Assembly: GCA_026414575.1 (NCBI GenBank)
Contig: JAOAIS010000021.1
Span: 1 to 48,283, forward strand
Source of the DNA: Aquificaceae bacterium
Lineage (GTDB): Bacteria; Aquificota; Aquificia; Aquificales; Aquificaceae
Reading direction: 5' to 3'
DNA: 48,283 nt
Within the stretch, counting starts at the first letter, position 1, and each line of letters starts with the position of its first letter. Below the pieces are notes generated by a model that was given only the letters and a program-made list of their open reading frames with translations, was not told the origin of the DNA and ran no database searches. The translations under genes were made by a program, and so were the position numbers. Positions 8,230 through 15,853 of this stretch are shown here, in pieces.

Positions 8230-9098
8230 GTTTAATCCTTGACGGCAAATCCCTTTCTGAGAGGATAAGGGGCAAGATAGAAGAGGAGATAGAGTTTTGG
8301 GCTTCCAAGGGCTTTAGGAGACCTACCCTGTCCGTCCTGCTAGTAGGAGACGACCCTGCAAGCCAAGTTTATGTGGGCAACAAAGAAAGAGCCTGTAAGA
8401 AGGTGGGCATAAGGTCCTTGGTTTACCGACTTCCTCGCAACACCACCACCGAAGAGCTTCTTGACCTTATAGCCCAGCTCAACGCGGAGGAGGAGGTGGA
8501 CGGCATTTTGGTGCAACTACCCCTTCCACCCCATATAAATCAACAAGAGGTCATACTTGCCATAAACCCCAAAAAGGATGTGGATGGTTTTCATCCTGAG
8601 AACATGGGCAGGCTGGTGGCACGCATGGAGGATGGCTTTGTGCCGTGCACCCCACTCGGCATAGACCTTCTTCTTAGACATCACTCCATAGAGCTAAAGG
8701 GTAAGGATGTGGTCATTGTTGGTGCGGGCTTTATAGTGGGGAGGCCTCTCAGTCTTCTCATGCTGTGGAGGGAGGCTACGGTTAGCGTCTGCCACATTTA
8801 CACGCGGGACATAGCGGAATATACCATCCGTGCGGACATACTCATATCCGCCACGGGAGTGCCAGGACTCATAAAGGCTCATATGGTCAAGGAAGGAGCA
8901 GTGGTGGTTGATGTGGGCATATCAAGGGTGGGAGACCAAATAAGAGGGGATGTGGACTTTGAAGGGGTAAAAGAGAAGGCTTTTGCCATCACGCCCGTGC
9001 CTGGGGGAGTCGGACCCATGACGGTTACCGCATTGCTTTTGAATACCCTCAAGGCCTACAGAAGAAGGTTTGGGCTTTCAGTAGAGAATCTCCTTTAG
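8214..9098 (+). CDS. folD: Bifunctional methylenetetrahydrofolate dehydrogenase / methenyl-THF cyclohydrolase
   Basis: 294 residues, normal FolD length. The substrate lysine lies in [14 protein letters not shown] (the Y-x3-K motif), followed by [13 protein letters not shown] and [10 protein letters not shown], then the NADP Rossmann part ([18 protein letters not shown]) and [15 protein letters not shown] near the end. It interconverts methylene-, methenyl- and formyl-THF for purine and formyl-Met synthesis. The ATG overlaps the end of cysS by 16 bp, so the two are probably translated from one message. Its 3-prime end overlaps the convergent argD by 21 bp. Confidence 0.97.
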   Translation: MEKAVSLILDGKSLSERIRGKIEEEIEFWASKGFRRPTLSVLLVGDDPASQVYVGNKERACKKVGIRSLVYRLPRNTTTEELLDLIAQLNAEEEVDGILVQLPLPPHINQQEVILAINPKKDVDGFHPENMGRLVARMEDGFVPCTPLGIDLLLRHHSIELKGKDVVIVGAGFIVGRPLSLLMLWREATVSVCHIYTRDIAEYTIRADILISATGVPGLIKAHMVKEGAVVVDVGISRVGDQIRGDVDFEGVKEKAFAITPVPGGVGPMTVTALLLNTLKAYRRRFGLSVENLL

Positions 9099-10226
9099 AA
9101 TATTAATGGCTTCGTCTATGTGTCTTTCTTCTATTATCAAGGGTGGCACAAACCTCAAAACCCTCTCGGAGGTGCAGTTGATAAGAAGTCCCTTCTCTAA
9201 AGCTCTAATCACAATACCTTCACATCCCTGGGAAAGCTCAAGCCCCAGCATAAGGCCCTTTCCCCTCACTTCTCCAACTCCTAATTCTCTCAGCCTGTCC
9301 TTGAAGTAGCTTCCCACTCTTTCTATTTGGGGAAGTATTCCTTTGACCTTTTTTACCACAACAAGGGCAGAGGCACACGCAAGGGGATTCCCACCAAAGG
9401 TGGAACCGTGAGAGCCGGGCTTGAAAGCCTGTGCCACCTCCTCCCTTGCTAGGAGGGCACCTATGGGCACGCCCCCGCCAAGACCCTTTGCAAGGGTCAC
9501 CACATCTGGCTCAAGACCAAAATGTTCGTAGGCATAAAACCTTCCCGTCCTTCCCACGCCCGTTTGCACCTCGTCCAGCATAAGGAGAATCCCCTCTTTC
9601 CTGCAAAGCTCCTGAACCTTATGAAGAAAGTCTGCCCCCGCCTCTCTAATACCACCCTCCCCCTGCACCACTTCAAGTAGGATGCCTGCAGTGTCCTTTT
9701 TCAAAGCTTTTATAACAGAATCAAAGTTGTTTAGCTCTGCGTAGTCAAAACCCTCCAGAAGCGGTTCAAAGCCTCTTTGAATCTTCTCCTGGGCAGTGGC
9801 GGACATGGCACCAAAGGTCCTGCCATGAAAGGAGTTGTAGAAGGTGATGATTCTGTACCTTTTTTCTCCCCTCTCGTAGAAATACCTTCTTGCAAGTTTT
9901 ATGGCTCCCTCGTTTGCTTCCGCACCGCTGTTACAAAAAAAGACCCTGCCAGAGGTCCAGAAGGAGCTTATGAGCTCCTTTGCTAGCTCTTCCTGCCATG
10001 GGTTTTCAAAAAGGTTGGATATGTGCAGGAGATTTCTTGCTTGAGCGCATAGCGCCTCTACGAGTTCCGGGTCTGCATAGCCCAAGGAGTTGACCGCAAC
10101 ACCTGCAAGTAGGTCAAGGTATCTCTTCCCCTTGTCGTCGTATAGGTATACACCCTCACCACCCACAAAACGGACGGGAAGTCTTCTGTAAGTTTCCATA
10201 AGGTGCATGGCTTTATAGTTTAGCAC
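9078..10226 (-). CDS. argD: Acetylornithine aminotransferase (class III, PLP)
   Basis: 382 residues. Class III aminotransferase features are present: NSGAEANEGAIKLARR for the PLP phosphate, FYNSFHGRTFGAMSAT, the aspartate in LMLDEVQTGVGRTG, and the PLP lysine in VTLAKGLGGGVPIGALL. Short length and the ARRYFYE context fit ArgD, which makes N-acetylornithine in arginine synthesis; the same enzymes can serve in the lysine (DapC) or LysW pathway, so substrate is inferred. It begins 4 bp after nadE on the same strand and probably shares its message. Its end overlaps folD tail to tail. Confidence 0.92.
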   Translation of the reverse strand: MLNYKAMHLMETYRRLPVRFVGGEGVYLYDDKGKRYLDLLAGVAVNSLGYADPELVEALCAQARNLLHISNLFENPWQEELAKELISSFWTSGRVFFCNSGAEANEGAIKLARRYFYERGEKRYRIITFYNSFHGRTFGAMSATAQEKIQRGFEPLLEGFDYAELNNFDSVIKALKKDTAGILLEVVQGEGGIREAGADFLHKVQELCRKEGILLMLDEVQTGVGRTGRFYAYEHFGLEPDVVTLAKGLGGGVPIGALLAREEVAQAFKPGSHGSTFGGNPLACASALVVVKKVKGILPQIERVGSYFKDRLRELGVGEVRGKGLMLGLELSQGCEGIVIRALEKGLLINCTSERVLRFVPPLIIEERHIDEAINILKEILY

Positions 10227-10230
10227 GGGC

Positions 10231-11928
10231 TTAGGGCTCTAAAAAGCGGTTGCTTACGGGCATTCTCCAGTCTTTGCCGAAGGCTCTTTTTGTAAGCTTT
10301 GGACCTATGGGTGCTTGTTTTCTCTTGTACTCTGCGTTTTTTAACATTCTTAGAACCCTTCTTACCCCATGCTCCTCAAATCCCCTTTTCGTCAGCTCCC
10401 TTAAGCCAAGGCCCTCTTCTATGTGGAGCATCAGTATGGCGTCCAAAAGCTCGTAGGGTGGCAAGGTATCCTGGTCTTTTTGGTTGGGTCTTAGCTCCGC
10501 AGTGGGTGGCCTACTAAAAACCCTCTCGGGTATGTCGGGCTTTATGGAATTTCTGTATCGGGCAAGCCTGTAAACCTGTGTTTTATAGAGGTCCTTTATG
10601 GGTGCAAAACCTCCAGCCATGTCTCCGTATATGGTGGTGTAGCCCACCGCAGACTCGCTTTTGTTGGAGGTGGAAAGTACAAGCCATCCGTATTTGTTGG
10701 AAAGATAGAAGAGGATGTTAGCCCTTATGCGAGCCTGTAGGTTTTCCTCGGCCACCTCAAGGCTTGATGAAGCGAGGGTTTTAAGATAGGTTTCGTATAT
10801 GTCCTTAATGGGATATTCAAGCATTTCAATGTTAAGATTTTTGACAAGCTGGTGCACATCTTCACTACTTTCCTCTGATGTAAAGGGAGAAGGCATAAAT
10901 ACTCCCACAACCCTTTCTTTGCCAAGGGCATCCACTGCAAGGCAGGCAGCAAGGGACGAGTCAATGCCTCCCGAAAGACCAAGGACTGCCCTTTCAAAGG
11001 CGTTTTTTTCCACATAGTCCCTTATGGCAAGGGTAATGACTTTGTAGAGCTCCTCCTCCTCCTGCAACGCTCTTTCCACCCTGCCTTCCAAAAAGTTCCT
11101 TGGCTGTGGCCTGTTCAAAGTGGTCCTTCTGACCTCCTGGGGCTGTCTTTCCCTAAGCCTGAGGTCAAGAAGTCTTTTTCTTCTTACAAGACCAAGGTCA
11201 AGGCTCACAGTGAGTCGGTCCTCTTCAAAGGCTCTGGCTCTTGCCAGAATCCTACCCTCTGGGTCTATAATCAGGCTTCGCCCATCGAAAACCAGCTCAT
11301 CCTGGCCACCTACCATATTCACATAGACCATGTAAGCCATATTGTCCTCTGCACGGGCTTTGAGAAAGCTCTCTTTAAATTCATACTTTCCCCTGTAGTA
11401 GGGCGAGGCGTTTATGTTTACCAGTACCTCACACCCAGAGAGGGCATAGACCCTCTCCCAACCATCTGGGTGCCATACATCCTCGCAAATGGAAAAACCA
11501 ATCTTTGTATTGCTCAGCTCAACCACGAGAGGTTCTCTTCCGGCTCTGAAGTAGCGCTTCTCGTCAAAGACCGAGTAGTTGGGCAGGAAGGCTTTTCGGT
11601 AAACCCCCCACACCTTTCCATCACCCACCACTAAAAGTGCATTGTAAAGGTCCTCCTCGTAGTAGGGCATGCCTACGATGGCCATGGATTGCATCTTTGT
11701 GGAAAACTCAAGAAGCCTTTCAAGAGCCTTGTGACATTCCCTTATGAAGTCAAGCCTTAAGAGTAGGTCTTCTGGTGGGTATCCGCAGAGGGCAAGTTCA
11801 GGAAAAATTACTAAATGCGTTTCTCTGTCTGAACTGTCCCAATGCTTCATGATTTTGTTAAGATTTTCCTTGAGGTCTCCAACCCTTGGGTTTATCTGGG
11901 CGATGGTTACATTGATGTAGTCTTGCAT
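10231..11928 (-). CDS. nadE: Glutamine-dependent NAD+ synthetase
   Basis: 565 residues with two domains. The N-terminal nitrilase-like glutaminase (about 1-260) has the Glu-Lys-Cys triad: Glu44 in FPELALCGYPP, the lysine in YRKAFLPNY, and the cysteine in GFSICEDVWHPDG. The C-terminal NAD synthase domain (about 285-565) has the ATP-pyrophosphatase loop LGLSGGIDSSLAA and STSNKSE. It converts deamido-NAD to NAD with glutamine as nitrogen donor. It is the first gene of a pair with argD. A TAAAAT box about 8 bases before the ATG could drive it with a short leader. PncA at 36.8 kb serves the same cofactor pathway. Confidence 0.97.
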   Translation of the reverse strand: MQDYINVTIAQINPRVGDLKENLNKIMKHWDSSDRETHLVIFPELALCGYPPEDLLLRLDFIRECHKALERLLEFSTKMQSMAIVGMPYYEEDLYNALLVVGDGKVWGVYRKAFLPNYSVFDEKRYFRAGREPLVVELSNTKIGFSICEDVWHPDGWERVYALSGCEVLVNINASPYYRGKYEFKESFLKARAEDNMAYMVYVNMVGGQDELVFDGRSLIIDPEGRILARARAFEEDRLTVSLDLGLVRRKRLLDLRLRERQPQEVRRTTLNRPQPRNFLEGRVERALQEEEELYKVITLAIRDYVEKNAFERAVLGLSGGIDSSLAACLAVDALGKERVVGVFMPSPFTSEESSEDVHQLVKNLNIEMLEYPIKDIYETYLKTLASSSLEVAEENLQARIRANILFYLSNKYGWLVLSTSNKSESAVGYTTIYGDMAGGFAPIKDLYKTQVYRLARYRNSIKPDIPERVFSRPPTAELRPNQKDQDTLPPYELLDAILMLHIEEGLGLRELTKRGFEEHGVRRVLRMLKNAEYKRKQAPIGPKLTKRAFGKDWRMPVSNRFLEP

Positions 11929-12276
11929 GCTACACTATTTTATTATTGCTTAGGGCATATACAAGATGAGAAATTCAGAAGAGGGAACATATGTCAAAAA
12001 CCTTGCTTAGAGTTTATTATCGTAATACCATGTCCTTAACCTCTTTCAGGATGCTGGTAATATTGGAGGTCCTCTGCGAACTTACTAAACCAAGGCCTGA
12101 CTCATGCCTTGGAAAGTTTAAACACTCTTTACTCTGAAGCCTTTGAAGGTTAAAAGATTGAAGCTCATACGGGATGGAAACTTATAAAGCGTCCATTATG
12201 GCAAAGGGGCGAGTTTTGAAGAACCTACCCATGGTGCGTTTTTTTATTGTGCTGTGTAATGAGGAGGGGGTGTACG

Positions 12277-12435
12277 ATGAGTTGTAGAGGAGGTAACAAG
12301 CCCTTTGAAGAGTATCAATACAGTGAGTTGGTGGCTTGGGTATATAAATTTGCTTACTTGGCTGTACGGTTATGCTATTGCCTACAGCCTTTTCAAAAGG
12401 GAACTAGTACGCTCAGTTTTAAACGCCTTGACTGA
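12277..12435 (+). CDS. Possible small protein upstream of hfq
   Basis: A 52-residue reading frame starting with ATG, preceded at 5-8 bases by a strong ribosome site (GGAGGGGG). The ORF track starts it at a TTG further upstream (12247), but the ribosome site favours 12277. The centre is hydrophobic and aromatic (LVAWVYKFAYLAVRLCYCL), which could be a membrane segment. I do not recognise it, and no homologue can be named. Without conservation data it may be a chance ORF. It ends about 40 bp before hfq in the same direction. Confidence 0.3.
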   Translation: MSCRGGNKPFEEYQYSELVAWVYKFAYLAVRLCYCLQPFQKGTSTLSFKRLD

Positions 12436-12453
12436 AATAAAAAGTTTTATAAT
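12428..12453 (+). promoter_or_regulatory. Candidate hfq promoter
   Basis: TTGACT at 12428-12433 and a perfect TATAAT at 12448-12453 precede hfq. The 14-bp spacer is shorter than the usual 16-18, so the -35 assignment is weak, but the -10 box lies 21 bases before the hfq ATG with a GGAGGAG ribosome site between. Confidence 0.4.
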
Positions 12454-12474
12454 TTATTGTTGGAGGAGATAAAG

Positions 12475-12684
12475 ATGTTTATGGAGAAAAATTCAAGCTT
12501 GCAGGATGAGTACATAGAGGAGCTTAAAAGAAAGGGCGCAACTATAACCCTCTTTCTTACCAGAGGCAACAGGATAACGGGGAAGGTCCTTGACCATGAT
12601 AGATACACTATTCTTGTGGAAGTAGAAGGTGAGCCAAACCTTATTTACAAGCATGCCATAAGCACCATAGTGCAAGGAGGTTGA
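12475..12684 (+). CDS. hfq: RNA chaperone Hfq
   Basis: 69 residues from the ATG at 12475. The track start (TTG 12457) is rejected because the ribosome site GGAGGAG (12462-12468) would lie inside the gene. The protein has the Sm1 pattern (ATITLFLTRGNRITGKVLDHDRYTILVE) and the Sm2 signature YKHAISTIV that lines the poly-U (proximal) face. Hfq forms a hexamer that pairs small RNAs with mRNAs. The C-terminal tail is almost absent, as in other thermophiles. It is coupled to hflX by a TGATG overlap, the same hfq-hflX order as in proteobacteria. Confidence 0.93.
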   Translation: MFMEKNSSLQDEYIEELKRKGATITLFLTRGNRITGKVLDHDRYTILVEVEGEPNLIYKHAISTIVQGG

Positions 12685-13790
12685 TGAAAAGCATACTGGT
12701 AAGCCTTTCTGGAGCCGGAAAGCAAGAAGACAGGGAATCTCTCGAGGAATTAAAGGAACTTATTAAAGCCTTGGGAGGTTATTGTCTTGGATACATAACC
12801 CAGAAGAAGAGCCACCCAGACCCCAAATACTATGTGGGCGCAGGGAAGGTGGAGGAGATAAGGCAGGTTGCGGAAGGAACAGGCGCTGAGACAGTGGTTT
12901 TTGATGCCTTCTTAAGCCCCTCTCAAGCGGCTAACCTGGAAAAAGCCATAGGTAGGAGGGTTATGGACAGGGCGGACCTAGTGCTGGAGATTTTCTCAAG
13001 GCGTGTGCGCTCAAAGACAGCAAGACTTCAGGTGGAGCTCGCAAAGCTCACCCACGAACTTCCAAGGCTATATGGAAGAGGAAAGGAGCTCTCCCGTCTT
13101 GGTGGTGGGGTAGGAACAAGGGGTCCCGGTGAGCAGGAGACGGAGATAAGGAGAAGGTGGATAAAGAAAAGGATTCAGCAAATAAGGGAAGAGCTTGAGG
13201 ACATAAGAAGACAGAGGAGGGAGCAAAGAAAAAGGAGGGAAAGCTCCGGAGAGCTTAAAGTGGTTAAAGTTGCCCTCGTAGGCTATACCAATGCGGGAAA
13301 GTCAAGCCTAATGAGGGCGTTAACAGGCAGAGAAGCCCTCGTGGCGGACATGCCCTTTGCCACCCTCGATACAACCACCTCGGCGCGTTTCATATTTCCC
13401 GATATTAAGGTTTTGGTAACCGATACGGTAGGCTTTATTAGAAAATTGCCTCCAGAGCTTATAGAATCCTTCAAGGCTACCCTTGAGGAGGTTCAAGAGG
13501 CTGACATAATACTTCATGTGATAGATATCTCCGACAAAGACTGGCTTGAGAAGGTAAAGGTGGTAAAGGAAATACTAAAAGACCTCTCCGCAGAGGATAA
13601 ACCCGTTATCTATGTTTTCAACAAGGCGGACAAGATTGTAGAAAGGGAAGAGGATATAAGGCACCTTACGGAGCCAGCCTTTATGGAGGGCACTTCTGTT
13701 GTGATATCTGCCCTAAAGGGTTGGGGCTTGAAAGAGCTTTTAAAGGCGGTAAGGGATAAGGTGGAAGAACTACAGGGAGCCATTAGATGA
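12684..13790 (+). CDS. hflX: GTPase HflX
   Basis: 368 residues. The N-terminal HflX domain (about 1-190) shows YYVGAGKVEEI, DAFLSPSQAANLEKA and RLGGGVGTRGPGEQETE, the last being an HflX hallmark. A charged coiled-coil helix with RRQRREQRKRR precedes the GTPase domain: G1 GYTNAGKSSL, G3 DTVGFI, G4 NKAD. HflX is a ribosome-binding GTPase that splits stalled or heat-damaged ribosomes. The ATG at 12684 overlaps the hfq stop (TGATG); the track start one codon earlier (TTG) is less likely. Its own stop overlaps the purA ATG. Confidence 0.96.
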   Translation: MKSILVSLSGAGKQEDRESLEELKELIKALGGYCLGYITQKKSHPDPKYYVGAGKVEEIRQVAEGTGAETVVFDAFLSPSQAANLEKAIGRRVMDRADLVLEIFSRRVRSKTARLQVELAKLTHELPRLYGRGKELSRLGGGVGTRGPGEQETEIRRRWIKKRIQQIREELEDIRRQRREQRKRRESSGELKVVKVALVGYTNAGKSSLMRALTGREALVADMPFATLDTTTSARFIFPDIKVLVTDTVGFIRKLPPELIESFKATLEEVQEADIILHVIDISDKDWLEKVKVVKEILKDLSAEDKPVIYVFNKADKIVEREEDIRHLTEPAFMEGTSVVISALKGWGLKELLKAVRDKVEELQGAIR

Positions 13791-15100
13791 AAAGGGACCT
13801 CGTTATTCTTGGCGCCCAGTGGGGCGACGAAGGAAAGGGTAAGGTTGTAGACCTTCTATCTGCGGATTTTGATGTGGCTGTTCGCTACCAGGGTGGTAGC
13901 AACGCGGGGCATACGGTGGTAGTGGGTGGCGAGAGGTTTGTGCTACATCTTCTACCAACGGGCATACTGCATGAACATACCATTGGCGTGGTGGCTCAAG
14001 GAATGGTGGTTGACCTGGAGCTTCTTGTGGGAGAGTTGGAAGAATTAGAGGGGAGGGGTCTTAGGATTTATGACAGACTCTTTATAAGCGACAGAGCACA
14101 TCTTGTTATGCCCTATCACAAGGTGCTTGACTCCCTCTTTGAAAGAAGGGGCAAGATTGGCACCACCCTTAGGGGTATAGGACCTTCTTATATGTTCAAG
14201 TATGGCAGGAAGGGCATAAGGGTATGTGACTTAGAGGACCCGGATAGAACTTACAGGTTGATAAAAGAAAACCTTGAGTTTGTTCAGGACCTTTGCGAGA
14301 AGGTTTATTGTGAGAACCATTCCCTTAATCTTGAAGAGATGTTTGAAAAAATCATGGAATATTACAAGAGAATAAGGGGAAGGGTGACAGACACTACCCA
14401 GTGGCTTTTAAAGTTTGAGGGTAGCGTGCTCTTTGAAGGCGCACAGGGCACCATGCTGGATATAGACATGGGGACATATCCTTTTGTGACCTCCTCCAAC
14501 GCATCAGCCCTTGGACTTTCTAATGGTACTGGACTTCCTCCTAAGTACTTTTCGACGGCTAACTTCTGGGCGGTTTCTAAGGCCTACGCCACGAGGGTTG
14601 GAGAGGGGCCGTTCCCCACGGAGCTTACAGACGAGAAGGGGGAGCAGTTGAGGGAAAGAGGAGGCGAATACGGTGCAACAACAGGAAGACCAAGAAGATG
14701 CGGATGGCTCGACCTTGTGGTTCTCAAGCATGCGGTTGAGGTAAACGGCCTTGATGGTCTGATACTTACAAAGCTCGATGTGCTGGATGGTTTTGAAGAA
14801 ATAAAAGTATGCGTTGCCTACGAGCTGGATGGGCAGGTCTTTGACCACTTCCCTGCAGGCCTAAGCAAACTTTCTAAGGTAGCACCCATCTACAAGAGCT
14901 TTAAAGGGTGGCTCAGAAACACGAGGGGTGCAAGGAGCTTTTCAGAACTGCCGAAGGAAGCCCTCCAGTATTTACAGTTTATACAGGACTATCTTGGCGT
15001 GTCATTGGTAATGCTTTCCACGGGACCAGAGAGGGAAGAGTACTTCTGGCTTCAGGAGCCTGCCTGGAGAGAGGGAGAAAAAACAAGGAAGGTGTTTTAG
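13787..15100 (+). CDS. purA: Adenylosuccinate synthetase
   Basis: 437 residues, close to the standard length of about 430. It shows the start motif LGAQWGDEGKGKVVD (GTP loop and catalytic Asp), the QGGSNAGHTVVV segment, TTLRGIGPSYMFKYGRKGIR, the EGAQGTMLDIDMGTYPFVTSSN segment and TTGRPRRCGW. It joins IMP and aspartate with GTP hydrolysis, the first step from IMP to AMP; guaB at 26.5 kb starts the other branch to GMP. The ATG overlaps the hflX stop (ATGA), so hfq-hflX-purA looks like one operon. No clear terminator follows. Confidence 0.97.
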   Translation: MKRDLVILGAQWGDEGKGKVVDLLSADFDVAVRYQGGSNAGHTVVVGGERFVLHLLPTGILHEHTIGVVAQGMVVDLELLVGELEELEGRGLRIYDRLFISDRAHLVMPYHKVLDSLFERRGKIGTTLRGIGPSYMFKYGRKGIRVCDLEDPDRTYRLIKENLEFVQDLCEKVYCENHSLNLEEMFEKIMEYYKRIRGRVTDTTQWLLKFEGSVLFEGAQGTMLDIDMGTYPFVTSSNASALGLSNGTGLPPKYFSTANFWAVSKAYATRVGEGPFPTELTDEKGEQLRERGGEYGATTGRPRRCGWLDLVVLKHAVEVNGLDGLILTKLDVLDGFEEIKVCVAYELDGQVFDHFPAGLSKLSKVAPIYKSFKGWLRNTRGARSFSELPKEALQYLQFIQDYLGVSLVMLSTGPEREEYFWLQEPAWREGEKTRKVF

Positions 15101-15103
15101 TGG

Positions 15104-15186
15104 GAATGCTTTAAATTTTTCCAAAGTAGAAAAAAAAGAAAACTTATAGTATAAATGCCACAAAAATCCATGAGGAAAGGTTTGTC
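15104..15186 (+). repeat. Dispersed repeat A, copy 1
   Basis: Matches 37786-37870 over about 80 bases, for example GAATG-TTTAAATTTTTCCAAAG-AGAAAA, CTTATAGTATA and ATGAGGA-AGGT. Read in one frame both copies encode the same peptide (LNFSK-EK-R-LIV then QK-MR-G-S), but this copy has a TAA in the middle, so it is a coding relic. It begins directly after the purA stop. Confidence 0.6.
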
Positions 15187-15515
15187 AAGGGTGTAATTAT
15201 AATAGGCAAAGATAAACCTACTTTTCATAGGGATAAACCTTAATAGAAACCTTGAACAAGGTTAAAATGTTAAGTAGCCTATATTGGGGGCCTTTTGAAT
15301 CTTCCTGTGCGGGTTTTGATTTGTCAATGTTTTGAAGTGCTGACTCTATTGTGTTTATTTCTACGAGCGTGAGTGGCATGGGATTGAGTTTGTAAGCTTG
15401 CAAGCTTCTTTCCAACAAGGGTTTCAGAAGTGGTTTATATTTTTCTCTCTGAACCTAACAGGGGCAATAACAGTAATCTAAGCTTTGAAGGATAGAGGAT
15501 ACTAACAAAAGGGTT

Positions 15516-15626
15516 GACAGGCTTAGACAAGATATGTATAGGAGATTTCAGGAATTTGACACAAGGTTTGAAAGAATAGAACAAGACATAAGAGAAATCC
15601 GCCAGATTCTTTATAAGTTCTTTTAA
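15516..15626 (+). pseudogene. Fragment of a coiled-coil protein gene
   Basis: An open stretch without a start codon encodes RLRQDMYRRFQEFDTRFERI and ends LYKFF-stop. It aligns with the middle of the 98-residue protein at 38159-38455 (LKQDMDRRFQEFNERIDELR ... REIRQLLYK), with matching DNA. The N-terminal membrane helix of the intact relative is missing here. It lies on the plus strand, whereas the flanking repeats keep the same orientation as at 38 kb, where the gene is on the minus strand; so this piece has been inverted between the two loci. Confidence 0.65.
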
Positions 15627-15639
15627 ATGCCTCAGAGAG

Positions 15640-15750
15640 GAAAAATAGGTTGTGACTCATATTTTTCGGGTCAGATAACTCGAAAGCAAAAAGGTTTTTA
15701 AAGCTCTTCCATTTGGAGCTTTATCATGTTCTTGATGCTAATTTTTTATG
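15640..15750 (-). pseudogene. Decayed copy of the 43-residue small gene (repeat B, copy 1)
   Basis: On the minus strand an ATG at 15727 opens MIKLQ, then a TAA follows within ten codons; in another frame the similarity continues (FKNLFAFEL) and YESQP appears again in a third. The intact relative is at 38471-38602 (MIKLQTADFKAFLLP...). The 5-prime leader before the ATG is also conserved. Frameshifts and stops show it is dead. Confidence 0.6.
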
Positions 15751-15853
15751 TTTTCCTGCCTACATTACCGAATGGTTGCCACATGCTTATCAGATAATTT
15801 TCAAACATTCTCGGGGCTTTGGTAGAAAAAGCCAGAGACCTATATTTATTCTT

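Larger units (their letters stand above)
11929..12474. other. Intergenic stretch nadE-hfq, no firm gene
   Basis: About 545 bp between divergent nadE and hfq. It holds an uncertain small ORF (12277-12435), a lone CRISPR-repeat-like 25-mer at 12157-12181 (ATTGAAGCTCATACGGGATGGAAAC) with no second copy seen, and the hfq promoter region at its right end. No transposase or RNA gene is recognisable. Base composition is more AT-rich than in the neighbouring genes. Confidence 0.5.
15101..15853. other. Gene-free stretch with decayed repeat copies
   Basis: About 750 bp between purA and uvrC without an intact gene. Three parts have diverged partners near 37.8-38.6 kb: 15104-15186 (partner 37786-37870), 15516-15626 (a coiled-coil gene fragment, partner inside 38159-38455 but on the opposite strand), and 15640-15750 (partner 38515-38630). 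A further fragment at about 15296-15330 resembles 38511-38535. The 66-residue minus-strand ORF in the track (15218-15418) spans that fragment, and I do not treat it as a gene. The uvrC promoter must lie at the right end but no clear -35/-10 pair stands out. Confidence 0.6.

Noticed and set aside
15218-15418. 66-residue minus-strand ORF
   Set aside because: It crosses a fragment of the decayed repeat, has no ribosome site and no recognisable family; more likely a chance frame.
15713-15853. UvrC N-terminal extension
   Set aside because: It starts at a TTG in repeat B and lacks similarity to UvrC; the GIY-YIG domain begins just after ATG 15854.
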